In this document: positions 39,030-52,275 of the stretch, piece by piece
How positions within the stretch are numbered: the stretch's first letter is position 1
Layout of the letters: each line of letters begins with the position of its first letter
Assembly: GCA_012295275.1 (NCBI GenBank)
Contig: CM022666.1
Coordinates: forward strand, 7,728,265-7,790,764
Length of the DNA stretch: 62,500 nt
Reading direction: 5' to 3'
From: Chrysomallon squamiferum
Taxonomy: Eukaryota > Mollusca > Gastropoda > Neomphalida > Peltospiridae
Notes under the pieces: model-generated
Told to the model about the DNA's origin: nothing
The model's database searches: none
The model's input: the letters and a program-made list of their open reading frames with translations, nothing else
Position numbers and translations under genes: made by a program

Positions 39030-39545
39030 TACCTGTCAGTACTGAAAAATGTTAAACGTACAGGAAAACATTATTAAGTAATCGGGTGAATAAATTCTCG
39101 TATTACACGATCGCGAACAAAACAAAAAAGCATTAACCAACCAGTGCAATATTCTCCGATATTGCACTCCCAAGAAACAATACAAGACTATTAAGTGTCT
39201 GAAGACAGTTTTGGCTAAATGGATGTGGCATTCACAAAGACAATACACAGCTATTAATTCCTTAAAACAATTCAGTTACACATCACCTCCACTCAAAAAG
39301 ATTACACAACAGTATTCCTGTAGAATTCACTAAAGATGTTTCCACAATATGGCTACTGCATTCCCAAGTACAGTGCTTTTGTAAGGGCACTGTGTCTCTG
39401 TGGACATTGCACCAGCAGAGTGGACTGATGATCTAAAGGGAAGGTGCCTGCTAATGGGTAATTAATTAACTCCCACAGGTACTTTGCTCTGACAGGTAAA
39501 CAGCTAAGGTACGGTTAATTAATTAAAGCTGATTAACTCTGAGAT
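39030..39545. other. Higher-complexity island with two TAATTAATTAA sites
   Basis: Non-repetitive, CpG-containing sequence inside the intron. TAATTAATTAA occurs near 39461 and 39518, a homeodomain-type core. Possible enhancer; inference only. Confidence 0.3.
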
Positions 39546-40494
39546 ATGTGGTGACATCCATGGCTGTGTGATTCCAGCCTCTTGTTAGTTAAGTGTGTGT
39601 GTGTGAATGTGTGGAAAATGACATGGATTGAAAGAGAGAAAAAATAATAAGTGAGTGAAAGATAATAAGAGGGAGGTTGAGAGAGTAAGAAAAGGAGAGA
39701 GAGAAGAGAATTGAATAATAGAGGAATGGAGATAATTGAGGAAACAGACAAGGAAGAGACAGGACTGACAGAAAGAGAAACTTACTTCCATCAATACATT
39801 TATTATAAAAGTATTTATGATCACTGTTGTTTATTAAGACCAATGTAAAAACAGTTATTCCCATACATCTGTGTACTCACTTGCTCCCAGACATCTAAGT
39901 ACTAAAGACATCTCTCTACATACTTACATATTGATTCATAATGTAGGCGTATATATTTTCATAACAGCTATTCACTGTCTTGTCATTATCAATGAAAACC
40001 ATTGTAATTTGAATTGCATACTTGGATGAAGAAAGCACGCAGATGAACTAATTAGGTGAACCTAATCAACCCAGTAAGCTGTCTTTAATTTTTTTTTTTT
40101 TTTTTTTTTTTTTTTAGTTGTTGCATATATTCGTTATTTCATGGGATGGGGATTTCAGATAGGTTTGATCATCCAGCTGAATGGTCAGTGAAGTAGATTT
40201 ACTTTCACCGTGTTTAGACTGTTACAGCAGGTCAGCTTGAGTTGAGTCTTATCATGCATTGTGGTGGAAATATGCAAGCATTAGACTGACTGCACAGTGG
40301 AGCTTTTAATTATTTATTGTTTTGGCTCAGATAACATGCTGGTGCATGTGTGTATATGTGTCTGGTATGAGATTATTATGTTTATGTGTGTGTGTGTGTA
40401 TGTGCATATTTAATTTTAAAAAAAAATTTCCCTTTTTCTTTCACTGTTTCTATACTTATTGCATCATTTCTTAAAACAGAACAGTTCTTTTTTA

Positions 40495-41470
40495 AATAGG
40501 AATTGTATTTGTTTTACATAACCCATGTTATTTAAATATAGAAAAATGTTATTTAAATACAGAACAGAGTTATTTAAATAAAGAACTGTGTATTTTACAT
40601 AGCCCATGCTATTTAAATACAGAAAAATGTTATTTAAATATAGTATGATGTTGTTTAAATAAAGAGTAGTATATATTTTTTACATAGCCCATGTTATTTA
40701 AATACAGAAAAATGTTATTTAAATATAGTATGATGTTGTTTAAATAAAGAGTAGTATATATTTTTACATAGCCCATGTTATTTAAATACAGAAAAATGTT
40801 ATTTAAATACAGTATGGAGTTATTTAAATAAAGAGTAGTATATATTTTACATAGCCCATGTTATTTAAATACAGAAAAATGTTATTTAAATATAGTATGA
40901 TGTTGTTTAAATAAAGAGTAGTATATATTTTTTACATAGCCCATGTTATTTAAATACAGAAAAATGTTATTTAAATACAGTATGGAGTTATTTAAATAAA
41001 GAGTAGTATATATTTTACATAGCCCATGTTATTTAAATACAGAAAAATGTTATTTAAATATAGTATGATGTTGTTTAAATAAAGAGCAGTATATATTTTT
41101 ACATAGCCCATGTTATTTAAATACAGAAAAATGTTATTTAAATACAGTATGGAGTTATTTAAATAAAGAGTAGTATATATTTTACATAGCCCATGTTATT
41201 TAAATACAGAAAAATGTTATTTAAATATAGTATGATGTTGTTTAAATAAAGAGTAGTATATATTTTTACATAGCCCATGTTATTTAAATACAGAAAAATG
41301 TTATTTAAATATAGTACAGAGTTATTTAAATAAAGAATAGTATATATTTTTACATAGCCCATGTTATTTAAATATAGAAAAATGTTATTTAAATACAGAA
41401 CAGAGTTATTTAAATATAGTATGATGTTGTTTAAATACAGTATGGAGTTATTTAAATAAAGAACTGTACA
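40495..41470. repeat. 84-bp higher-order tandem repeat, about 11 copies
   Basis: Each unit has ACATAGCCCATGTTATTTAA, then AATGTTATTTAAATA and ATGTTGTTTAAATAAAGAG: three TTTAAATA subunits plus a spacer. Lengths vary slightly. Confidence 0.92.
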
Positions 41471-41479
41471 CTTCGCACT

Positions 41480-42180
41480 CATGGTGTTACATAAACACGG
41501 AACAGTGAGAACTGGGTGTGTGACAATTTTATGATCTCGTCCTCCGATCTGTCTCCCTGTGGTGGCTCATTTCATCAGTTCTAAAAATCTACAGGTATGA
41601 CTTTGCCGTAACCTGATCATTCAGTGGGCAGGTAACAGAAGACGTCATTCACAGGTGTGTGCTTTATTTCAGCAGCAACGGCGGTGTAATGCCGATGTTT
41701 GAAGCCAACAACCTGGTAATTCTTCTTTTTTTTTTTTTTTTTTTTCCCATTCTGAACGAGATATATCAACAAGTTTCATCTTAATAGGCTGTTTTAGTGA
41801 AGCACTTTGACATTCCAGGTGCAAATAGCCCCAGGTTAAACGAGCTTGCCTTTTTACCTGGGCAGGAGAAACCAGCCAGGGGGCGCTGTTGTGTGTGTTG
41901 TTTGAGCACAACTTCATTGATAATCATTTTCGGCTTTTGTTAGCAGTTGCTGAGGAATGCAAGCTATCCTTGTTTGATTCTTGTACGGCCCACACACACA
42001 AAAACTTTGGGCCTTTGTCGCTTGAAACCGCTTGATTGAGGAGTGGGTATCGTTAAATTGCAGCCAAATGGTTTTTGATTGAGGATAGATTAGATCGAGG
42101 ATATCCAAAGATTGTGTGAGATAATTTGTTAATATCCACCCAGGTGAAAGGCAATTGATTAAGTTCTAAATGCAGAGGTG
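41480..42180. other. Higher-complexity island; no gene
   Basis: Mostly unique sequence with normal base composition, interrupted by a poly-T at about 41726-41745. An exon-like 46-bp segment (41673-41718, between TTTCAG and GTAATT) gives a stop when joined to glypican exon 2. Possible regulatory DNA. Confidence 0.35.
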
Positions 42181-42409
42181 CTGTTCAAAGAAAGAAAAGA
42201 ACTGAAGAGAAAATAAGAAATCTTGTAACCAAACCTGTTTCGTGACACATGACTGGTATGTTTCTGAAAAGGAATTAAAATTACAACAGTTTCTTAATTA
42301 AAGAAATACAAGTAGATTAAAGTTACAGTAAACTAAAGATCAAATTTCAAGAATGGAGAGTGAAGATGAGAGAGAGAGAAGAAGAGAAAAAGAAAAGGAC
42401 AACATATAT

Positions 42410-42586
42410 ACATACATATGTACATTTCTACTTGCACACGCACACACACACACACAACACACACGCACTCACACAGACACACATATATATGCATACATAT
42501 ACATACATAGATAGACATACATACATACATACATATGTATATACACATATACATACACACATACACACATTCAAAAACACGTACAT

Positions 42587-42618
<32 letters not shown>

Positions 42619-42620
42619 CA
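42410..42620. repeat. (CA)n/(CATA)n microsatellite cluster
   Basis: Alternating CACA and CATACATA tracts. Confidence 0.95.
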
Positions 42621-42649
42621 CTGTCAAACACCCACATATATTGACATAT

Positions 42650-42840
42650 CAAACAAAACCCATTCATTCATTCTGTCCCTCAGTCTCGTTCGATCTTTGA
42701 TGTGCCGGTGAACACACAAAGTGCTCTGCTGGTTTAACACACAGAGAGGTCGGTTGATGTGTTTACACAACCGTCATTACTCAACACAAACCAGCCCTGA
42801 CACACAAAACAACACTGCCTTTATTGTGCGGAAATCTTCT
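42650..42840. other. Unique segment with a forkhead-type core
   Basis: Contains CGGTTGATGTGTTTACACAA (from about 42751), nearly self-complementary and including TGTTTAC. Nothing else recognised. Confidence 0.3.
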
Positions 42841-43063
42841 TTATTGTGTTATTTAAAAAAAAAAAAAAAAAAAATTAAAATTTTTTTTTTACAAAATATA
42901 TACACAATTTTTTCTGTCTTTATTTCCACATGGCCATTCATTCTGACACCACTGAACCACGACCAACAAGATGTTATCTTATTACCTGTATTATGTTCAA
43001 CATTTCACCTGTGTATCAAGGTGTTGTTGTTACAGGTGAAAAATTATTTGTGTTTTTTTTACC

Positions 43064-43065
<2 letters not shown>

Positions 43066-43137
<72 letters not shown>

Positions 43138-43138
43138 G
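43066..43138. repeat. (CT)n(AT)n microsatellite
   Basis: About 27 CT units then a TA tract. Confidence 0.95.
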
Positions 43139-43294
43139 AGAGTGAGTCTATAACAGAGGTTACTCTCTTTATTTAGCAGAAGATTTCCTTTTTTTTATTT
43201 TTTCTACAATATTGGACAACATATACCATTACCTTTTACAAAGTTACTATAAGTTCTGGCTAGAACTTGAAACAGTTCAGTGAGAACGCTATGG

Positions 43295-43725
43295 AAGATA
43301 GATCCTTTAATTCATCAGCCCTTAACTCAGTATTAAAGTCACAAATCACAAAAAATGAAGGTTTGATCAATCAGCTCTAAGACTACTAAAGTAAAAAATA
43401 GTTGGCATACAAACACTGCTTATAATACAGACTGGGGAGTAGATCCATCAACCCTCAGATTGCTAAAATAAACAAATATTTGTCATACATTTACTCACAA
43501 TGTTTTAGTGTCACAAATTTATTTATCATACACAATGGAGAATAGATCCGTCAACCCTTAGACTGCTAAGGTAACAAATATTTGCCATGCATGTACCCAT
43601 TTGTTTTAAAAGTGTTTATATATGTATTCAGACATGTACCCATTTGTTTTAAAAGTGTATATACATGTATTCAGACATGTACCCAGTTGTTTTAGAAGTG
43701 TATATACTTGTATTCATTTTTACTG
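43295..43725. repeat. Two old tandem arrays
   Basis: Three diverged copies around ATAGATCCGTCAACCCTTAG (43299, 43439, 43543), then three copies of about 52 bp around ATTCAGACATGTACCCATTT (to 43720). Confidence 0.75.
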
Positions 43726-44029
43726 TTTGGGTCATACAGGCCTGGTTGTATTTCCAGTGCTAAGTATCTGCAGATGTCTGTCTGTGTGTTATTGTTTTAT
43801 TGTTAAAGTTTACATAATCGCTGTGTTAAATGAAACAAACAAAATCTGTATTACCTGCAAAAAAGACAAAAGTTTTAGATTAACTCAAATCGTTTGTTGC
43901 CATTTATTTATTGTTTTATTTTTGTGTTTTATTTTGTTTTGTTTATAATTTGAAATACTTCATCTTCTTATTTAAAAAAAAAGCAAACAAATGAAATAAA
44001 AATAAAAATAAAAATACTCTTTAATAAAA

Positions 44030-44330
44030 AGTCTGTCAGTCAGCAGCACAACACAATAAGGGTTCAAGCACATATGTCATGAGCACACATCCAGCCTGTG
44101 TGTTTTTCCGATTCTGGACTGATAGATTGTAGATGTTGCTTCAAGTGATGTGTTAACGTTTCTGCTGTGTCTAATATTGCATAACATTATTAATTAGTCA
44201 TTAGTTTGATTTACGTTGTATAATGTTACTCAATGGGAGGACTGCCACCGAGATGTTGTAATGTTAATGATGTATAGTTGCAATCAAACTGCATATAAAA
44301 TTAATAGCTATTCATGGGTTGAAAACGGGA
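44030..44330. other. Higher-complexity island; no gene
   Basis: Non-repetitive sequence of mixed composition between simple repeats. Possible regulatory DNA, nothing specific seen. Confidence 0.25.
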
Positions 44331-44379
44331 GAAATATTTGATAGGGTTTTTATATACACCAGTGCATTACATGCACTTG

Positions 44380-44381
<2 letters not shown>

Positions 44382-44421
<40 letters not shown>

Positions 44422-44480
44422 AACATACATACATACATATATATACACACACAGACATACATACATACACATACACACAC

Positions 44481-44537
<57 letters not shown>

Positions 44538-44729
44538 CATATGCACACTAATCCTTACTGGCTTTCATTCTTTACTGATATTTTATTTCTCCTTGTTTCT
44601 GCTTTCTTTCCATCACTTCTGTATTTTTCCCTATTGTTTTTTTCTCTCTCTCTATCTGTTCCCATGTTTTCACTTCCCTCACTTTTTCTTTCCCTCAGCT
44701 CCTTTTTCCATCTTCTCCATCATTCCATT

Positions 44730-44791
<62 letters not shown>

Positions 44792-44919
44792 GTCTCTCTT
44801 TCTCTCTTTCTCACTCTCTCTCTCTCTCACACCCACTCTCTTTCTCTCTCTCTCTCTCTTTCTCTCTCTCTCAATCTCTCTTTCTCTCTCTCGCTCCCTC
44901 TCTCTTTCTCTTTCTCTCA

Positions 44920-44961
<42 letters not shown>

Positions 44962-45007
44962 CTCTCTCAATCTCTCTCTCTCTCTCTCTCTCACTCACCC
45001 ACTCTCA

Positions 45008-45047
<40 letters not shown>
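44382..45047. repeat. (CA)n, (CATA)n and long imperfect (CT)n cluster
   Basis: (CA)n at 44382-44420 and 44485-44532, imperfect (CT)n at about 44733-44996 and (CA)n at 45010-45047. Long open frames across it are repeat artefacts. Confidence 0.95.
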
Positions 45048-45048
<1 letters not shown>

Positions 45049-45508
45049 CAACAATGACTGATGATTATCAGGACAAGTTTTGACAAGCCTGCCGTTCTCT
45101 TCAGCACACTTCAGTGTGAGTGAGTCACTCTTGCTCACTTGCTAATCGGAAAAACACAAGTGAGTCTGGTAGTGGGACAGGACCTTGTCGGAAAAAGACA
45201 GTTGTAAACTGTAGTGTGTAGGCTGCAGCTGAGAATATTAAACAGTGTAGGTGCTGGGGCAGCTGTAACTCCAGCCTGATTGAAATGATTGTCAATTAGT
45301 TGTAATATTAAATAATACTAGTAACACATCTAATACTGATTATATTGTACACCTAGCTGGTATTAAACAGTATTCATACATACATACATACATAGACACA
45401 CATACACATATATATTTACATAAATCCATCCATCCATACATACATTATATTGTATTATTTTTTTACTAATATTTTCTTTGGGTTTTTTCTTTATTAAATT
45501 ATTCCTTG

Positions 45509-45555
<47 letters not shown>

Positions 45556-46590
45556 CAGTTTTATTTTATTCTTTATTTTTTTTTTTTTTTTAAACTTTAT
45601 TTCTCTTTTCTTTCTGGTATCATTAATCTTTTTGTCTTTCTCTAACATTAATGTCCGTGCATAAATACAATCTTAACCCAGATATTTGTAGCATACCATA
45701 AATATTTTTAACGTAACCTTAGGCAATATCTCTCGTATGTAATAAGTGGCTGATATTTTAATCCTGATATTAAATCTAATTATATTCAACAGCATTTATT
45801 ACAGATAATATATATGTATGTATGTATATGCATGTATGTATGTGTGTGTGTACGTGTGTCAGATTGTTTTGTCTCAGTAATTTCTTTCTGTTTAAGTATT
45901 ATTTTGTTTATTTTTTTTTTTACATATTTATATTGTTTGTCCTCTTTAATTATTATTTTTGCATTTTTTTTTTTAGATGTTGTTGTTCTTTTACCGACTT
46001 ATATTATTATTTTGTTCTTTTACCGACTTATATTATTATTTTGTTCTTTTTACCTTTTTATTATTTATATATCTTTTTTATTATTGTTTTTTTTTTGGTG
46101 GGGTTATGCTCTTTTTTACTTTTAATTATTTAATTACTTTTCCCATTTTCTTACCATTTTTTCTCTTTTTCCTGTTAATATTTTTATTACTTTTCCTTAC
46201 ATAATTTTCTTTCCTTTTCTTACTTTTAATTACTTTTCTAATTTCATTTTCTTTTTTTTTCTTCCCTTAACTGTTTTTCTCAATTTATTTGTATTTGTTT
46301 TCACAGTATGAACTATAATGATGTATCTCGCCCCTCAAGTGTGTTATAAAAGGTGGTAATACACACTTGTCATAGGCCAGCCAGCTAGCTAGTAGAGCCA
46401 GACACATTATTTTCGTTTTCTCATAACCAACGCTTCGCTTGAGGCAAACAAATCATTCTGCCTTGTCACTGTGTCTGTCGTTGACAAAGTACAACTACTA
46501 CCTCAACATGCGACAACTACAAGTCAAGTATACAAGCGAAAATAGCTTACATTTATTCTTTTGTGCAAAAATATTGTGTCCAACAGCTTA
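45048..46590. other. Intron sequence, T-rich
   Basis: Unique sequence at 45060-45310, then CATA tracts, long poly-T runs near 45520-45590 and a duplicated GTTCTTTTACCGACTTATAT at about 45985-46035. No gene. Confidence 0.5.
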
Positions 46591-47075
46591 GAATACTTAC
46601 GGAAATTCAGAACTCATTGAAAGGACATACTTCTTATTTGAATAGCTTCTGTCCTCATAGACTAGATCCTGAAAGAGTCAAAATTGTTCAGAAATAACAT
46701 TTAGAACTGAACAGTTGATGTTTGAAAGTTCTGAATAGAGTATGAAATAAGGTATGGACGTGGCTTGAATATTTATTTATTTATTATGTATATATATGTA
46801 TATAATCTTAGTGTCCGAAAAGAGTTAGAATTGTTTAAAAATGCTATTCAGAACTGAACAGTTTTCAGCTGGATTGCTTTAAGAATAGTCTATATTTGAC
46901 AGTATTGAATTCAGAAGTGTCTAAACTTAATTCATTGACATTCCTTGAATAATTATTTTTCATGTCTCTGTATACTAAAATAGTCAAAATTATTTGCTTT
47001 TTCACACTGAATAGCTTGTGTCTGACTGCTTTGAATAAAGAAAGGGTTAAGAATGTAAGGAATAACTGTTGCATG
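46590..47075. repeat. Old tandem repeat, unit about 150 bp, three copies
   Basis: AGAGTCAAAATTGTTCAGAA at about 46673, AGAGTTAGAATTGTTTAAAA at about 46820 and a third weaker copy at about 46978. Each leads into ACTGAACAG or ACTGAATAG. Confidence 0.65.
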
Positions 47076-47579
47076 AATAGCTTATATTGTATAGCTCAAA
47101 GGTTTTACATAAGTTGAAGATATTTCAACATGGAATTAATTTTTTCTTTAAAATGACCTATTGTAATGGTTTTTAATAAAACAAAAATCTTAAATTATTC
47201 AAAAAACAACAAACAACAACATTGATGAGTTAGTTTGCTTGTTATTGCTGAAGTTAGAGAATAAAAAGACGGTTTATATATAAATGATGTTCATTGTTAG
47301 TTGTTACAAATACTGTGAATACCAAACATACAAAATAGTATATTATATATGGTTGGTATCATATTGTTAAGTACTGAAAGTGCTATACATGTTGTATCTT
47401 ACAGGTAAAATACTTCTTAGGTCAAAATTATAGGCAGAGTCCTTTCAACTACTGGTAATTATGTGAATAACATGTCTAAAGATTCTAGATGAAATACAAG
47501 TAAAATATAGGGTTGTATTACCTTCATTTATTTTCTGCACACCAGATCACACATACTGCGTATACAGTCTCTTGAATAT

Positions 47580-48285
47580 GGCCACCTTGTTGTGTGATCA
47601 GCCTTGACATTGTTTTGGAATATGAAACTTGATTTGAAATATAATCCATCTTTGAAAATCGATGCACACACAAAAGTACAGTTGACCTTTACCTTTGACC
47701 TGTTGCTGAAACATGACCACTGTTTCAAAGTAATCAGTCACCTGTCAATAACACAATCTAACTATCTAGTATCACCGACCTGCACATTGTGACCACCTTC
47801 TGTAACACAACCCATATTTTAATCTACTATTGACCTCTGCTCTTTTGTCACCCTTTTAATGCAGCGCTTTCGATCAGTACAATATTCACCTCTGCAATAT
47901 GACCACTTTCATATTATTCATCTTTCATTACATCACTCATGATCACATCTGTCATATGGCCCATTGTTCAGTACAACAATCACCTCTGCATTGTGACCAC
48001 TTCTGTAATGTGACTCATCTTACAGTTATATTATTTCTTTATGCACTATGACTACTTTTGTTCATTGTATCACATTACCCTAATAAGACTTGCCTCTGCA
48101 ATGTGACACCTTGAAATTATGGCCTATCTTTAACATACCACACACCTTTGAAATATGACAGCTATACCTTGTTAATATAATAACCTCTACAAAATGCAGT
48201 ATGATTAACCATACATTGTGACCAACAACTGGAACATGATACCTTTTTAATTTAGGATTTATCTAAAACATAAAATTCAGGAATA

Positions 48286-48325
<40 letters not shown>

Positions 48326-48570
48326 CTAACCTTTAGAATAAGATACCCTCATAATAAAGTAACATATGCCTCAAAGTATATGTCATACCTCTAAAATATG
48401 ACTGACCTCATTGTTATGAACAAACCTTTGAAATATGAAACCTTTATAAAGTGACCACTCTAAGATGTATCACATACCTTTGTTATAACAGCCCACCTTT
48501 TTAATACAAGCAACCTCTACAATAAAGCCCATTAATAATATGACTCACCTCTGTTATGTGACCAGTCTTA
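47580..48570. repeat. Highly degenerate short tandem region (ACCTCTGCAATATGACC type)
   Basis: Dozens of loose variants of ACCTCTGCAATATGACCAC and CCTTTGAAATATGA at irregular spacing over 1 kb, with a (GT)n at 48291-48323 inside. Confidence 0.7.
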
Positions 48571-48839
48571 AATATAACCTTATCAGCAAAAAAAAAAAAA
48601 AAAAAAGTAAATTTCTTTTTTCAGTTTTCAACATCTGTGAACTATTTCAAGTTCAGTAATTTCTCACATCTTTTTTTGTGTCTGTTTTTTTCTCTCTCTC
48701 TCTCTCTCTTTTTTTTTTCTTAAATTTCCTTTTCTTTTGAAGAATATTTTCCTTTGTAAGAAAATTCTGCCTCTTTCAGTAATGCTGTGTGGAACAAAAC
48801 TTGTACAACTGTTGCACATTTTTGTGACAACTGTTACTC

Positions 48840-49160
48840 TTATTAACATTAACTGTTATTTTTTATGTTAGGGTTACTCTTTTTCATTTTGGGTTTACTC
48901 TTTTTTTTAAATTGACTGTTATTCTTTTTTATATTAGGGTTACTATTTTTTATATTGGGGTTACTCTTTTTGTATTTTATGGTTATTCTTTTTGATTAGA
49001 GGTTACTCTTTTTGCATTAGGGTTACTCTTTTTATATTGGGGTTACTCTTTTTGTATTGTGGTTATTCTTTTTTATTAGGGGTTACTCTTTTTGTATTAG
49101 GGTTACTCTTTTTATATTGGGGTTACTCTTTTTTAACACTGACTGTTATTCTTTTGCAGT
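48840..49160. repeat. 20-bp tandem array (GGGTTACTCTTTTTGTATTG)
   Basis: A dozen or more diverged copies; some contain TTAGGGTTAC. Confidence 0.88.
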
Positions 49161-49559
49161 AGGGATTACTGTTTTTTATATCATGTGTCACACTTTTTAT
49201 AAATACTGTTAAATTTAGTAACATTGTGTATTATTCTTTTCACAAATAATTTACAAAAGCAACAAACACAAAAATACTTTAAACTAAGCAACATGAACAT
49301 GTTAACTTTTTATGTAAACTGTTATACTTAATTACATCACAAGTTACTTTTTTTTTTTTTTTTTTCATATGTTACACTTATCACACATGCTGTTACTGCT
49401 TAGCAATTCTTACTCTTTACAAAATGTTATTGCACTTTTTAAATCAATGGCATCTGTATTGCTAAACCTTTGACTTAAAGAAATCTAAAAAAAAAAGACA
49501 AAAAAGAAGACAAAACTGGCGTAAGAACATTGGTCAATACTGATGAATAAACGCAGCAG

Positions 49560-50560
49560 ATGTATGGCTGACTGAAAGAGGCTGCTGTTGTCACTTCAGC
49601 TGCTAGACAGGGCTGTTGTAGTGTGGCTGAACTGAGCGCTGAGGTCGTGAAAAGGGGAGTAAATCAAATCAGAGCTGTCAAAGTTAGATGCAGAGCTGCT
49701 GTAAATGTCGTTTCTCCGTCTTTGCTCTCCGCTCGAACAAAAAAAGGAGTAGATACTGAAATTAGACTTTGTTGTATATATATATAAAAAAGATAAAGGT
49801 TGTGATGGAGGGGTTGGTGGAGGGTGTAAGATTTGGGAGAGTGGATCATTTGAGATATAGGAAGAAATGAGGAATATATGGGGAAGGGGTTAGGGGTCAG
49901 ATTTGAGAAGAAATGGGAGGTGTAAAATATGAAGAGGACTGAGGGTGTAAGATATATACATAAAAAAAATCTATATACATATATATATATGTAAAACATG
50001 CATATATTACTTACATGTAGATAGTTACAAAAACTCAATGAATGAACCTTTCTCTCTATTTTGAATATTAATTCTGTTTAATTAAATAATTAAAACCTAG
50101 AAAATGTATGACATTTAAATTTGTACAAATGTGTGTGTGTTGTGAAAAAAAAAAAAAAAAAAATTGTTTAGTTAGTAAAGTATAACACAGTAAAAATTAT
50201 TATCAAAGACACACACAAAAAAAAAAACAGTCTTCCTTTAATTAATCAATTTTTTTTGGGGGTTTAGACATGATTTTAGAAATGCCAAAAAATTAAATAA
50301 AGACAGAAGAATAAAGGTTGTTACCATGGAAACACAGTAACTGTTACAGCCTTTCATTTCTTCACCTTCTTTTTTTTCTGAGTTAAAGTGTGTTTCTCTC
50401 ATAAATATTGTAGATGGTGAGATATAGAATATATTACATGGGTGTAGATACGATGAGTATCTGACAGCCAGACAGTAAATGGTGTAGTATGACTCAGCAT
50501 TATGATAATTAGATAATTCCCTGTCATGTTTGATCTCCGAAGTTTTTGATGTATATGTAT
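49560..50560. other. Intron sequence; no gene
   Basis: GC-richer patch at 49560-49740, then AT- and GA-rich unique sequence. A minus-strand open frame at 49664-50038 has no recognised domain. Confidence 0.45.
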
Positions 50561-50564
50561 TTAA

Positions 50565-50620
50565 GTGTCTTGGCTGTTTAGTATCACTGGCGTCTGATGG
50601 ACTGCTGGTTCAATTCAGGC
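50565..50620 (+). mobile_element. tRNA-like head with good B box, probable SINE relic
   Basis: TTGGCTGTTTAGTATCA, then GATGGACTGCTGGTTCAATT. GGTTCAATTC fits the pol III B box; the A box is weak. Confidence 0.4.
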
Positions 50621-50879
50621 TGTTGGACAGTTTGTGGTATTTCTGTTTTAAACTGCATCTTAATGTTAGTTTTTGATTCTTGTTGTTAATGTAATCATAA
50701 AATAAACTAATGTAGCTGATTTAAAAAGAACAAAAAAATTATTTTCCTGTACTTGAAGTGTCAAAAATATAAAATCATTTTTATCCCATTCTAAAAGGAG
50801 TTCAGAGCTGGAAATGATTATTTTTGGTTGTTGTTGTTGTATGTTTTGTTTTGTTTTGTTAACTCTTGTATATGGCACA

Positions 50880-51270
50880 AATCTTTACCATTTGTACAGA
50901 TTTATTTACCTAACTTTATAAAAGTCTTACCTGGATGTTAAGAATTGCCTGATTTGTTCCTGGTTGTTATGAACTACCAGATTCTGTGAAAAAGTTTTAC
51001 CTGTTAGAAATTAGCTAATAACATTTGACCTGTCTGATAATTTACCAAACTGACAGCAATTACCTATACACTGTTTTCTTATTGTTATGAACTATTATTA
51101 ATCTTGTTATTATTATTATTATTTATTAACAAATATTTTTTATTGGCTTTTATAAATTATTATCTATAAAGTTTTCTCAGAATCTGTGCCTAAATTTTTT
51201 CACCTGAATAATATTATGAATTACCTGACGTTGTGATTCTTTACCTGGCTATTAAAAAGTTACCTGAATT
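50880..51270. repeat. Degenerate TTACCTG-rich tandem region
   Basis: Repeated TTACCTG, TTACCTGG and GTTATGAACTACC words at irregular spacing. Confidence 0.5.
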
Positions 51271-51639
51271 CCCAAAGGAAGTGATTATGGTGTGCGTTTC
51301 TCAATGGGGCTTTATTCCTTTACATGAAAACTAGGAGCAGATGTTCCATGTGTTTAACTGGAACATGGAACAAGAACTTCTCACATTCCACTGGAACAGG
51401 AATCATCTGTTTCCTCTTTAAGGTGGTCATTATTCTGCTGATGTTCATAACACTTTAAATTCAGTTTAAAAAAATAAATAAAATAAAAGTTATCCTGTTG
51501 CCCAGGTATTCAGTTGTTTCAGGAAGAGGTAATGATGTTTGGGTAGACAGTGTGGCAAAATGACTTCACCTGTATCTCTCAGTTTGTTAGGAGTCCAGTT
51601 TTGTTTTTAATGACTGTTTGTTGAGGGTAAAAGAGGGAG

Positions 51640-51896
<257 letters not shown>

Positions 51897-52039
51897 TAAA
51901 GAGACCTAACACAGAAGCAGGATTGGAATGGGATAACACTCCTAACACAGAAGCAGCATGACTTCTTATTTTTTTATGTAATATAATCAAAAGAAACACC
52001 ATGTGTGACTTTAAAACCAGCCCAAAACAAAAGTGAACA

Positions 52040-52275
52040 ATGCACATTCCAGTACCTGCCTACCTGAATACACCTTGAACTGGGCGGGGACCTTTCCATC
52101 AAGTCCTCATTGACCTTCAGCCCCCCACAGCCGGCTGATGAAAGGTGAGTCGAGTGGCGTGTGGCAGACAGCCGGGTGTGGGGGCTGGGTGGGTGGGGAG
52201 AATCATTAACTGACCTGTGGGCAGAGGGAAACGGGATGCGAGCTGTGGACAGATGTCCAGTGAACTTTTAAGTAT
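52040..52275. other. GC-rich island inside the intron
   Basis: Unusually GC-rich for the window (CCCCCCACAGCCGGCTG, GGGTGTGGGGGCTGGG). Contains a 14-bp stretch between CCCCACAG and GTGAGT that would give a stop as a glypican microexon. Possible enhancer or alternative promoter. Confidence 0.35.

Noticed and set aside
41673-41718. Exon-like 46-bp segment between TTTCAG and GTAATT in the glypican intron
   Set aside because: Joining it to glypican exon 2 in phase 1 gives an immediate stop; the frame that stays open does not fit.
44319-45083. Long His/Thr- and Ser/Leu-rich reading frames
   Set aside because: Translation of (CA)n and (CT)n microsatellites.
50565-50620. Possible functional tRNA gene
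   Set aside because: Good B box only; A box weak and no acceptor-stem pairing seen, so treated as a SINE relic.
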